From Monosiga brevicollis MX1 (taxonomy: Eukaryota > Opisthokonta > Choanoflagellata > Craspedida > Salpingoecidae), in contig NW_001865065.1 in assembly GCF_000002865.3 (NCBI RefSeq), positions 37,438-72,280 on the forward strand: DNA of 34,843 nt, written 5' to 3'. The translations under genes were made by a program, and so were the position numbers. Shown here piece by piece: positions 1 through 10,490 of this stretch. The notes under the pieces are model-generated. The model did not search any database, had not been told where the DNA came from, and was given only the letters and a program-made list of their open reading frames with translations. Every line of letters starts with the position of its first letter. The first letter of the stretch is position 1.

Positions 1-928
<928 letters not shown>

Positions 929-1115
929 AGAGCAGAGAGAGAGAGAGCAGAGAGAGAGAGAGAGAGAGAGCAGAGAGAGCGCAGAGGGCAGAGAGAGCGC
1001 AGAGGGCAGAGAGAGCGCAGAGGGCAGAGAGAGGGTCCTCCACAATAACAACAATACGAAGAGAGAGAGAGATGATTGAACAATGATGAGATCGAACCGA
1101 GAGAGAGAGAGCGAG

Positions 1116-1177
<62 letters not shown>

Positions 1178-1272
1178 AGAGGGAGAGAGAGAAGGAGAGG
1201 CATAAACAGCAAAAAGAAAGGGAGAAGAGAATGAATTGGAGAGAGAAGAGAGAAGAGAGAAGAGAAACGAAA
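929..1272. repeat. Compound (GA)n arrays with an 18-bp minisatellite
   Basis: Three head-to-tail copies of an 18-bp unit (cagagagagcgcagaggg) lie at 971-988, 989-1006 and 1007-1024, followed by a partial fourth. They are flanked by GA runs at about 933-970 and 1099-1173 and by purine-rich degenerate GA sequence to about 1272. The minisatellite probably grew from the GA tract by slippage plus point changes (inference). It lies about 200 bp upstream of the CZIB start codon. Confidence 0.93.
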
Positions 1273-1474
1273 TTGAGAGAAAGAGGCAAGAAATGTCAGA
1301 TTTGACTGGCTGAGCCGCGTGCGTGTGCGAGTGGGATTCATCTCGTCACATCTCGTCGCGGCGCCATTCCCATTGGCCTGCGTCCTCGCGCCGTCCCATC
1401 TTTCATCGCCTTGCTTGTTGGGTTGATAGAGGCGGCAACGAGTAGGCAGCGCAGCAGCACGACAAACGTCCAAT

Positions 1475-2110
1475 ATGCCGACTTTTGTGCTTTACCTCCG
1501 TGTCGAGGCCGAGGTATGTGGCGCGCCCCTCTTGCTGACACGGTTGGACCGACCGCAACACGTTATGCACGCGCTGCTTGTTGCGGGCTTGTTGCTCGCC
1601 TGGAAGGAGGGGCTCGCGGCGTGGTGGGGTGGGCTTCTCACGGCATGGTGGGGTCGGTTTTTGGATTAGAACGTGGCCGAGGTGAAGCGGGCACCAGGCT
1701 CGGCCTTTTGCGTTGACCTGCAACAGGCAGCTGGTAGTGAAATTCGCGAGAGCGTCTGGATCGACCCAGCAGAGGAGCACGAAGTTGATGGCAGTCGCGG
1801 CACGGCCAACTTTGTGATGAAATGGTCCAAGCAGGATCGTAAGCCCTGCACCGTCAGCATTGTCGACCTCAAGGGCAAGCTCAAGTCGGCCGTCGATGCC
1901 CAGTCCCGAGAGTGGACTCCGATCGCCGCCTTTGAATGCCGCGGCTGTGACATCATCGCCTTTCACCCAGACGACAACTTTGTTGCCACCTCGACCGAGG
2001 GCGCCCAGTTTACCGAAGTCGATCTGAGCGACGAGTGGGCCGACTACGATGATGAGCACGACCTCTCCGTTTCCATCCTGGGCCTTGAAAGCAAAATCGA
2101 ATCCGCCTAA
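1475..2110 (+). CDS. CZIB: CZIB / UPF0587 (DUF866) protein lacking both CxxC motifs
   Basis: Two exons, 1475-1513 and 1670-2110, joined in phase 0 across a GTATGT...TTAG intron, give 159 residues, close to the roughly 160-residue animal CZIB (C1orf123). The first exon, MPTFVLYLRVEAE, matches the family's opening beta strand. The second exon carries the typical SRGTANF, the FECRG-like core and the acidic DEWADYDDEHD tail. Family members normally bind one zinc through two CxxC pairs. Here the first pair aligns with LQQAAGSE and the second with KWSKQDRK, so all four cysteines are missing while the fold signature stays. CZIB is a small cytosolic zinc protein of poorly known role, so metal-independent function is only an inference. 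It is convergent with the glycosylase gene. The start is supported by the N-terminal match. No frameshift is seen. Confidence 0.85.
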
Positions 2111-2611
2111 ACGAGCTCCGCCCTGTCATCCCTCCGGTGCGACGTCAGAAGCACATCGACAAAGAGTAGGGCGCCTCGCGCTTCTCATCTCCTTCAGCCC
2201 AGTCTTGACTACTCTGTGTGTAACTTAGACTTCTTGAGCAGCTGCATGTGCCCTATGCGTGAAAGTGTGCATGCGTGTGTTTTGGCAAGCAAAAGCGGCC
2301 AGGCCAGCCCGTGGAAATGGAGCCTGGCTGCCAGCATCCGCACAGCATGGGTGGTTCTCTGACACCACCCATTTAAAGCCGACAGCAGGCAACATGAAAG
2401 AAATAGCAAAGGGAAAGCGTTCCCATCTCAATTGCAAAAGGGGAATACTGCTGACCCCGCCAACTAAAAGCAACAACACACTAACATGTAAGCCCAACGG
2501 CAATTGCCGTCACCAAGCAGACACACAGAGACGCACGGAGCCACACAGAGACACAGACACACAGAGACACGCAGGACATCCAAGATTGGCAGGCTTCGGG
2601 GCCAACCAGCT
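2111..2611. other. Shared 3' region between convergent genes, with an ACAGAG-like repeat
   Basis: About 500 bp separate the CZIB stop from the glycosylase stop. The only obvious structure is a degenerate hexameric ACACAGAGAC-type repeat at about 2519-2575. No gene, RNA or clear terminator was recognised. The segment probably supplies both 3' UTRs. Confidence 0.5.
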
Positions 2612-4463
2612 TCATGCGGCAAGGGAAATCTTGGCGCGTTTTGCTGCTGCACGCGTAAGGCGTCGCGGCACGTACAGTTCGGCCTCCTGACCCGACTCGG
2701 GGATGAGCGGTACGGTAGACTGTCGCTCAACAGCGGCCACGGGTTGATCATCGGCCTGTGGAAAGAGTCGGCGATGACTTCTTCGCGACCCAGTTTGGGT
2801 TACCAGAACGACGGCGTCGCCCATGTTCGGCGTCAGCTCGCGCTGCAACGATACACCTGGGTTGTCCTGTCCGTGTAGATCGGTCCAGTCCACGGTAGCT
2901 CCGGCCAAGGTTTGGTCAAGATCTGCCACGTGCTCGACAGATTGCTTTTCGCCCACAGCCCGCTTGTCCCGAGCGGCCGCCGCAGCCGATCGCATCTGTT
3001 TGAGATGGGCTGTACCAGGCCGAGGCAGCTTGGCTGCCACGCCCGCAATTGGCGCCTTGGTCTCGGATTGGGATTTGACCCGCTTTTGCCGAGCGCGCCG
3101 GCGGCTTGCGGGTTTGCTTGCTGCTGCAGCTTTACTCGTCTTGGGTTGCTGGTGCATGACAGACGTCAAGCGTTCCACTAGAACTGCCTTGGTGCCGGTG
3201 ACGGCGTGGCCCAAGCGCTCCAGCTCGGCGCGAAGCTCAGCCACGCGTAGCTTGGTGGGCTGGCATCGACGCTCCTCCAGCGTATCGGGGGCACAGTGAC
3301 TGGTAAACACGGTGGGACTCTTGGCCCGCTCCAAAACCTGAGCCACCGTGTCGGACACGCCTTCCGTCAAGGGCTGGCACGTCGGACAAGCGTAGCAGGT
3401 CCGTGCATTGATGATCCACGACCGCACCGGTCCTCGGCACCGCCCGCAATGCTTTTGATTGTAAATGTATCGTCGCATCTTGGGTCGTCCTAGCCGGCGC
3501 GCCTCCTCTGGATCCACCGTGAGGATGCTGCCCACCTCAAAGCCTCGTTGCAGGAGGAGCACGGCATGGCGCCAAATGGTTTCAAACTGCTCCTCCTCCA
3601 GTAAGGCCGCAGGAATCTCAGGATGCACACCAGACTTGAACAAGATTTCGGCCCGATAAATGTTGCCTACTCCTGCAAAAAAACCTAACCCCAAGCGCCA
3701 GACGACTCATGAGTTGCGTCAAGCCCATCACAGCTTCCACTCAAGTGCACGACGACAACGACGACAACGACGACAACAAGAACACCCCCCAAAACCAAAG
3801 AATGCAGAGCCGTGATACACGAACAAGCCCCTACCTTGATCCATAAGGAGTGCGCCGATGGACTTGCGCGATGCCTTGACGCGGGGCCAAAGAACCGAGG
3901 GCTGAGCATCGCTGCGCAAGGGATCTTCGCCCAATTCACGAGCCTAGATGACAACCATCGGCAATTTGACATGAGCACCGAGCCGACCGCGTGCTGTCAC
4001 GCAGCTGTAGCGTGTCAGATTCTATGACTGATTTCTTTCAGAAACTAATAATGCGCTGGGATGGGGCTGTTGCGCCACAACCAACCTTGGCCTTGTAGCC
4101 TGCAAGGTCCAAGAGGCGGACGGTCATGGCTGAGAGGTGGGCAACCAGGCCGGCCTGCTCGTTGACGAGGCGCAGGCGCGTGGTAGCAGTGGGTTCCGGG
4201 GCCTTGTCCAAATCAAAAACCGCAAAACGACCCGACATGCCAAAGTGAACGTGCACAATGGCCACGTTGGCTGCTTCGGGACGAGGGCCGAAGAAGTAAA
4301 AGAGGTTTTTCCCGTGAACCTCAATGCGTGACAAGGGTTGACCATCGATGGCTCGTGCTCCTTCCACAAACCGCCCATTGGGCGAGGTGCAGACGAAGCG
4401 CTTCTTGAGCAATCGCCGGCGATGCGCTGCCGCTACGCGATGGCAGCTATGTCCCTCAACCAT
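2612..4463 (-). CDS. Fpg/Nei-family DNA glycosylase with Val2 and a C-terminal SAP domain
   Basis: Three exons on the minus strand (4463-4086, 3943-3835, 3684-2612) give 519 residues. The family excises oxidised bases and nicks AP sites. Exon 1 opens MVEGHSCHR, like actinobacterial Nei enzymes that begin MPEGHT, but the catalytic N-terminal Pro is Val; Glu3 is kept. The HGK lysine is at about residue 52 and the family HVHFGMSGRF strand at 71-80. Exon 2 supplies the LGEDPLR segment. Exon 3 supplies GVGNIYRAE (H2TH, about 167-175) and the zinc finger with Cys at about 242, 245, 262 and 265 and its Arg at 257. A SAP motif follows (about 305-339), then a basic, low-complexity nuclear-looking tail. 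Human NEIL3 also uses Val2, so activity is plausible. Exon 3 has two in-frame acceptors 12 nt apart. The start is fixed by the MVEGH match, because the product must begin at this Met. Confidence 0.88.
3745..3780. repeat. ACGACGACA-type short tandem repeat in glycosylase intron 2
   Basis: Three to four copies of a nine-base acgacgaca unit lie between exons 2 and 3 of the minus-strand glycosylase gene. In the transcript the tract reads as a TGTCGTCGT pyrimidine-rich run, so it may serve as part of the splicing signal (inference). Confidence 0.8.
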
Positions 4464-5537
4464 CGTGTCCCAACAAGAGGTCCACCCCACAGCAAGAAGG
4501 CAGTTCAAGGTACACGGCGGCGACGGCAGCGGCGACGGCGACGGCGACGGCGAAACGACGATGGCGCTGGCACAAGCGAGCCAAGTGGAAAATGAAAATC
4601 GGGTCAAGTTCTCCTCCAGGCTCTAGCCAGCTCTCCTTCCTACTCTTAAATCGCCCCTCCCTTTGGGCGCGTTTTTAGCGATCAACTCGTCAACCAGACA
4701 TTGCAGCCCCCCTTTCTCCTAACCTGCCGCATGCTGGCCACAACAATGTTTGACGAGCGCCAGCGCCATTTGGGGCTGATCATCACAAAATGGCTGACAA
4801 TCGGATAAAACTTTCTGACATTTGAGCGGAAATTAAATGAAAAGACCTCGTCATTTTTGAAGTGAGGTTTGGGTTGCACTTAATGTCGCATGAAAAGAAG
4901 TTGTTGTCGCGCCTCTTCTTGTATGAAAGAAAATAGATGCGATTCCCTTGGAAGAACATGTTGTAGATGCAAACGTTGTTGCAGTAAATTTCCCCGTGCG
5001 CTGTTTCATCGCAAGCGCCCTTGAGCAGCCACAAGGTGAGCCGACCAGCTCGTTGCGCATGCGCATGTGTGTGTGACCTTCACCAATGGTGCTCCCTCCA
5101 CCCGGGGCGCCAAAGGCCGCGATCGTGGGACAGGATAATCAGCTCATGAGCTTGCTGGTTCAGTCTGGGGTACGCGGGTGGGGCGGTAGCGGTCCCTCCA
5201 TCCACATACACTCCTCTCCGTCTCGTTTTGGTGTGTGGTGCGCAGCATCTCACTCCGTTGTGTTGTTTTGCGAACCCAAGATGCAGAACGGCTCCAGCTG
5301 AGGAAGAGGAAGGGTCGCGCATGCGGCAAATCAAGAATCCGGCTCGCATACAGACCTGGGTCTTTGTCCCTGGCTCGAGTGACGACACGCGTCTTTCAAA
5401 GGCATCTTGCTTGACCTTGATTGTGGTTGGGAGGCCAACCCAGCTTCCTTCAGCTGCTGGGGGTTTCCATTTTACCGATCCACCTCTGCTGCTGTTGTGC
5501 CGGGCCGAGGGTGGGCCTGGCTCACTGCAGCGTGTAC
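4464..5537. promoter_or_regulatory. Divergent intergenic region between the glycosylase and DUF2062 genes
   Basis: This 1,074-bp spacer must contain both promoters. A CGACGG hexamer repeat lies at about 4517-4557, just upstream of the glycosylase start. The middle (about 4780-5000) is AT-rich and non-coding in character. A possible short coding exon at 5086-5169 has a good start context and ends before GTACGC, but I could not connect it in phase to the DUF2062 gene. No TATA box or initiator was identified with confidence. Confidence 0.45.
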
Positions 5538-6585
5538 ATGTGGTTTGAACGCATCAGAAGCATGAGCTCGCGCATGTTTACGCGGGCTAAAACAGCCTTT
5601 TTGTCGCTGTCTCCCCACCACCTCGCCTTGGCCGTGGCCGTGGGCTGCACTGGAGGCTTGTTTCCCATTCCGGGGGTGACGACCCCGCCTTGCCTCCTCC
5701 TGGCTGTGCTCGCTCGTCTTCCAGCCGCTGCTCATCTCGTCGTGCAAGGTACGGTGTTCCTGTGCCCTCTCTTTGATGTGATGGTCATTGCTGCACAGCA
5801 TCAGCATCAGCATCAGCAACTGCCAGCCTCTGGTCCGCCTGTGGCCCCACAGTGGCCACATCGAATTGCGTAGCCCGTTCCCTGCAAGCCGGGTGGCTCG
5901 CAGTTCTCAATTGCTGTTCTGCTTTCTTTGGGCACCCCCCCCCTTTTTTTTTTTTTGGATCAACAGTGATTAATTTTAGCTTTACCATCTTTCAGCTGCT
6001 CTGTGTGTCAATTTTTGCATGTTTGGGCCAAGCCTTGCTCAAAGGCGAGCTCGAGGGCCAGGCGGCATGTCGTGAAGAACTGTCAGACATTGTTGGGGCG
6101 GTCAAGCGTGAGGGCTTCAACGCTCTGACCAAGTATCTCAGCGCCTTTGGCACGGCCTGTCTCTGTTGGCTCATGTTTCTTCCGGTATGCCTCCCTCCCC
6201 CAAACTTGAGTCTTTCGCACCGCATCCCATTCTGTGCCTGGGACTGCCGCATCTGGCCGCGATCAACCCCGAAACGGTGTTTGGTGTTCGTTGGTGTTCT
6301 TTGGTGTTCTTTGGTGTTCGTTGGTTTCCCCCTTGGCTTCTTTTCTGGCTACGATTCCGCGAGCATGCGCTCTTCTTCTCATCATGTTGATCCTGCGATG
6401 GCAATGGGTCTGCGTGTTCGTAGGCAGCCTTTTCCTTTGTATATCTATCCGTGCGAATTGTCATGGGACTGCTGCCAGCCCGATTTACGCACCGGCCTCG
6501 AGCCCCGGCTGACGTGGCTCTCCTCTCCTCACCCAAGCTCCCCCACGTCCATCCCGATAGCCACGCCATGTTGGACAAGAAATGA
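5538..6585 (+). CDS. DUF2062 multi-pass membrane protein
   Basis: Three exons (5538-5748, 5967-6184, 6424-6585) give 196 residues. The DUF2062 pattern is clear: SPHHLALAVAVGCTGGLFPI at about 25-44, a second hydrophobic stretch with the conserved Asn in VINFSFTIFQLL (71-82), then CLGQALLKGE. After a soluble loop come two more hydrophobic segments (about 128-163). The first junction is phase 1 (CAAG|GTACGG to CAACAG|TGATT), behind a strong polypyrimidine tract. The second junction is phase 0. DUF2062 is known mainly from bacteria and its function is not established; a membrane transport or lipid role would be a guess. The chosen Met is the first in the homologous frame, but an upstream coding exon cannot be excluded. 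The last 25 residues have no family match. Confidence 0.75.
6284..6330 (+). repeat. 11-bp tandem repeat in DUF2062 intron 2
   Basis: Four copies of a ttggtgttc(g/t)t unit in a row lie inside the second intron of the DUF2062 gene. The unit is GT-rich, so it presents several cryptic GT donors downstream of the real one. Confidence 0.85.
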
Positions 6586-7698
6586 ATAGCTCGGATAAGT
6601 GGTCGGGGAACGGGAACAAGCGGCTAGGACATCCCCTTGCCCCAGCTCGAAGCCCCAGTGTCCGTGTGCCGTGTCCCTTGTTTCGCCACTGTTTGTTTCT
6701 AGACTTGTCCATGGCGACGCTCCAGCCTTCCACTGTCTCTGCCCAATCTCGATCCTTTGGTGTGGTTCATCCATTGCTCGAGAATATATTATAACATAAG
6801 ACACTCGAGTCGCAGTGCAGTGGGCCGGGTTGCTCGTGGCTAGTGCATGCCCACCACAATCCCAATTTTTCTTCCCATGAGTGCACACGTCATTCGGCCG
6901 TTGAAAAACAAGGATTCTGGCCCGATGTCAACATGATTTCCTGATGCATGGCATGCATGGCCAGGTCATGCACGCTGACGCGCCTCCTGCCCATGTGGTC
7001 GGTCACCAACAGTCGATCTTGCTTGTGCCGTTCTTGAAGAAAAGGTCCACGTGGAGTGCGCCATCATTGCGGCCTCTGCGCCTCAACAAACGTCTTGCTG
7101 CTTGACCCATCTGCTTCACTCCAAACCCATCGCCTCTCTCTTTCTCTCTCTCTCTGTTGCCGGCTCTCGCCGTGCGCCGTGCGCCGCGCGTTTCCCCCTC
7201 TCCCGCTCGCCCCAGCCCGCTCGTCCCCATCATGATGAAACAGCCAGTCGTGCGCCACGTTCTCTTCCTCTCTATTCATATGGAAGACACTGGTTGGTGT
7301 GCTCGCAAGCCCTTCTTCCCGTCACGTCACACCTTTCATAACCTTCACGGTGTAACCGAACGGGCTGCTCTCTGACCCCCGTGTCATGATGTTTGGTCGA
7401 AGAAATTGGACCAGATGACACAAACCTGTACTTTTGCTACACAAGATGAACACGATCACTCTTACAAAACCTCAATAACCACAATATCTTCTACAACAAG
7501 TCCCACCCTGTCAAACCCGTTTCACCTTGTGAAACTCCCCCAATCTCTCCAAAACACACTGACATTCATCCCCAGCCCCCTACGCCCTTACCGCTTTACC
7601 CTTACTACCCATTACCACTCCTTACTCCCCCTTAGCTTACTTACGACACTGAGTCAGTGACCGCTCTTTTCAGAGACACGTGCGCCTGCTGCACCTCG
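6586..7698. other. Intergenic region upstream of ornithine decarboxylase
   Basis: About 1.1 kb without a supported gene. It contains a CT-rich tract (about 7130-7160) and a C- and A-rich, G-poor stretch (about 7420-7640) just ahead of the ornithine decarboxylase transcript. Open frames here are low complexity and have no recognisable domain. The 3' part probably contains the promoter or 5' leader of ornithine decarboxylase (inference). Confidence 0.5.
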
Positions 7699-9514
7699 AT
7701 GCTTCAACGCCTCCATCTCCTCCGGCTCCAGGTAAGGTACTGCTCCTGCGCCGACTTGCCCTTGGCTTATTTTTATTTCTGCTTGTTTGCTGACTCTCCG
7801 GTTTGGTCCCCGGTTCCCTGGTGCTTGTTTGCAGCTTGCAACCCCCACCCGCTTGCCACGAACCAACGTCATGCTGCCCCCACCACCACCTCTGCCCAAA
7901 CCCATTGGCCAAAGCGCGACGCACGCCATTGCGTGTGAAGGCCATGGTCACCAGGCCCAGCGCCAGGCCCTTCGGCAAATCATCCGCCAGCAAGCCTGCA
8001 ACAGCAGCAGCCCGGACCGGGGAACCGACCTCAACCTGCTCGTCAACAAGGCTCCCACGTGCCAGTCACGCACGGCCGAACCCACCGAGGATGACGATGA
8101 CACCGACCGGGCCATCTTCCTTTTGGATTTGGCCCAGGTTGTGCGCCAGCAACGTCGCTTCGAGCGCCAGCTCCCCAATGTCCAGCCCTTTTACGCCGTC
8201 AAGTGTAACCCAGATCCCCACATCCTGCGCGCCTTGGACGCCCTCGGTGTCAACTTTGACTGCGCCTCAAAGGGCGAGATGGCTCAGGTGCTGGACATGG
8301 GCGTGGCTCCTGAGCGCATCATCTTTGCCAACCCGTGCAAGCCCATCTCTCATCTTCGCGCTGCTCGTCGCTGGGGCGTTCAACTCATGACCTTTGACAA
8401 CGAAGACGAGCTGGACAAGATTCATGTTCACTATCCCGAGGCCCAGCTCGTCCTGCGCGTGCTGGCCGACGACAGCAGCGCCGTCTGTCGCCTCGGCCTC
8501 AAGTTTGGGGCCCCTCTCTCGGTGGTGCCTCGCTTGCTCCGCCGTGCACTCGAACTGGACCTCAACCTCGTCGGTGTGTCCTTCCACGTTGGTAGCGGGT
8601 GCACGGACGCCAATGCCTTTGCCGATGCCGTTCATCGTGCCCGTCAAGTCTTTGACATGGCCACCGAGCTCGGTGTCTGCCTCAAGATTCTCGACGTCGG
8701 TGGTGGCTTTCCCGGCGCCGATGAAACCAGCACCAACTCGAAGGACGTGACCTTTGCCGACATTGCCCACCATCTTCGTCAGGCCCTTCAGCGCCACTTT
8801 GGTCACTTGCCTGACCTCACCATCATGGCCGAGCCTGGACGGTTCTACGCCCACTCAGCCGTCACCCTGGCCGTCAACGTCATCGCCCGCCGTGGCGCGT
8901 CGGGTCGTCCCGGCGAGGAAGATCACGTGCGCTACTACGTCAGTGATGGCGTCTATGGGTCCTTCAATTGCCTGCTCTTCGATCACGCGTCGGTGCGAGG
9001 CCTGCCCCTACTCCGGGCGGCCGACGCCGATCATGACCCCAACCACGTTGACCATGACCTTAAGCTTCATGCTTCTTCCGTGTGGGGTCCCACCTGCGAC
9101 TCCCTGGACTGCATCGCCCGCGAGGCCCAGCTTCCACTCCTCGAGGTGGGCGACTGGCTGGTGTACCACGACATGGGTGCCTATACGGCCTGTGCTGCTT
9201 CCACGTTCAACGGCTTTGTTCGTCCTCGCTGCTACTACACCTTTGGGGCGGATCCCATCGATGCCGTTCTGGAAATGCTGCCCAACACCTTCCCCCTGCA
9301 CGGTCATCTGATGCAGCTTGCTGCCGCGATGCAAGGCGCAATCGTCGCCACCTCCACCATCACCGGTCGTCCAGACGCCCACGTCCTGGTGGAGGGTGAC
9401 TTGGAGGACACCACGACAGCTTTGTCGGTCTCACCGTCACTGGCCGAGCTCTCGCTGATGGGTCCCCCCAAGCCCGCGCCCTTTCGCCCGTGCACCGTCC
9501 CCGCCTATCGGTGA
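7699..9514 (+). CDS. ODC1: Ornithine decarboxylase (PLP-dependent, group IV)
   Basis: The enzyme converts ornithine to putrescine, the first step of polyamine synthesis. Numbering from the Met at 7871 (547 residues), the catalytic set is complete: FYAVKCN (PLP lysine about 111), HVGSGC (about 239), DVGGGFPG (glycines about 277-279), EPGRFYA (Glu about 321), SDGVYGSFNC, WGPTCDSLD (catalytic Cys about 409) and MGAYTCAAST-like (Tyr about 438). A homodimer sharing active sites is expected from the family. The 5' side shows a donor at 7731/7732 and an acceptor at 7834/7835. Reading from ATG 7699 through this junction stays in frame and adds 23 Arg/Leu-rich residues (MLQRLHLLRLQ...), giving 570 residues. 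Both starts are possible and the extended one is tentative. The remaining coding region is intronless, unlike its neighbour VPS15. A degradation signal at the C-terminus was not identified. Confidence 0.93.
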
Positions 9515-10490
9515 CGCCTCGCAGCCGCGGGAAGCGGTGCAGTGCAACTTTGGCTGTCAGCTGCCACCTCGTGCCACCCGGACAGGGTTGCAGCGCCTCC
9601 TCTTGTCGATCGGTGCTTGGACTTTGGGCTTGACCTCACCTCTAAAGTGTTGCCAGCTCTGCGCGTGTCCTCTCGCAGGGTGCCAGGCCATCAATCGAGT
9701 GACTGCACACACATTGAGTGACACACATTTGTTCCATCGGCAGCTCTTTTTGAATTTGTGTTTCTGGTCAAGGCCACAAACACCAATGCGACCACTCGAT
9801 CCTCCCCGTTCCAAGCCAGCTCGCGAATGCCAAGTCGCGAGGAATAAAGACCGTGAGACTGCATGGGGGTCGGGAGAGGTTGAGAGGGACGGAAAAAGCA
9901 GCTCGCATGTCAAAGTCAAGCAAGTCAAAGACAAGAGAGAGGGAGAGGAGGGGGGTGGGGGAGAGGAGGAGAGGAAGAGAACGAGGGGGAGCGATGAATT
10001 GTAAAGCAGACAGGAGTGACCGGTCATTAATCCTATGCTCCGTAGTAGAGCGGGCCAAGGCATCAGGCTGAGTTATATGGAGTTTAGTTGCACAAAAGAC
10101 AGCTTGGAGTAAGCGAAAGTAGGAGGAAAATAGAGAAAAAAAAGACTTACATGTAGTAAAAGAAACAGAAAGGACGACGAGACACGACACACACACACAA
10201 AAAAAAACTTCATTTCGACGGCAGCGTGCAACCTCTTCAACAGGCTGTGGTGAGTGCGTGCGGATGAGTGCCTCTTGAAGCCGGGGGGGAAGGCGCTGGG
10301 TGGGGTGGGGGGAGGAGGGGGAGGAGGGGAGTCTTTGGTGCCGGTGGGGCTTGCGTCAAGTGGTGGGGTGTGTGTGGCTGGGCTCAGTGGTATGTTTGTG
10401 TGTGTAGGGGGGCTGGATGATAACTGAGATCCGCCGCCGTCATCGGCCTGGTTCGGCGCTTGGAGCGCGCCAGGCGATCGACCTGGCATC
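9515..10490. promoter_or_regulatory. Intergenic region ahead of VPS15, purine- and G-rich
   Basis: This spacer contains a purine-rich AGAGGGAGAGG-type tract (about 9930-10000), an A-rich stretch (about 10110-10210) and a G-rich block (10282-10380) with many runs of three or more G. No gene was recognised. The VPS15 promoter should lie in its 3' part. The G-rich block ends about 110 bp before the start codon. Confidence 0.5.

Noticed and set aside
1403-2059. Minus-strand open frame opposite CZIB
   Set aside because: It is the antisense shadow of a recognisable gene on the plus strand.
5086-5169. Possible first coding exon of the DUF2062 gene (good start context, ends before GTACGC)
   Set aside because: It ends in phase 0, and I found no acceptor near 5538 that restores the DUF2062 frame without an extra unidentified exon.
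5310-5450. Plus-strand stretch with protein-like reading (RIQTWVFVPGSSDDTRL)
   Set aside because: No family match, no clear donor and acceptor pair, and no supported connection to either neighbour.
7406-7660. Plus-strand Thr/Pro/Ser-rich open frame upstream of ornithine decarboxylase
   Set aside because: Composition follows the C-rich, G-poor DNA, and there is no domain or splice link to the enzyme.
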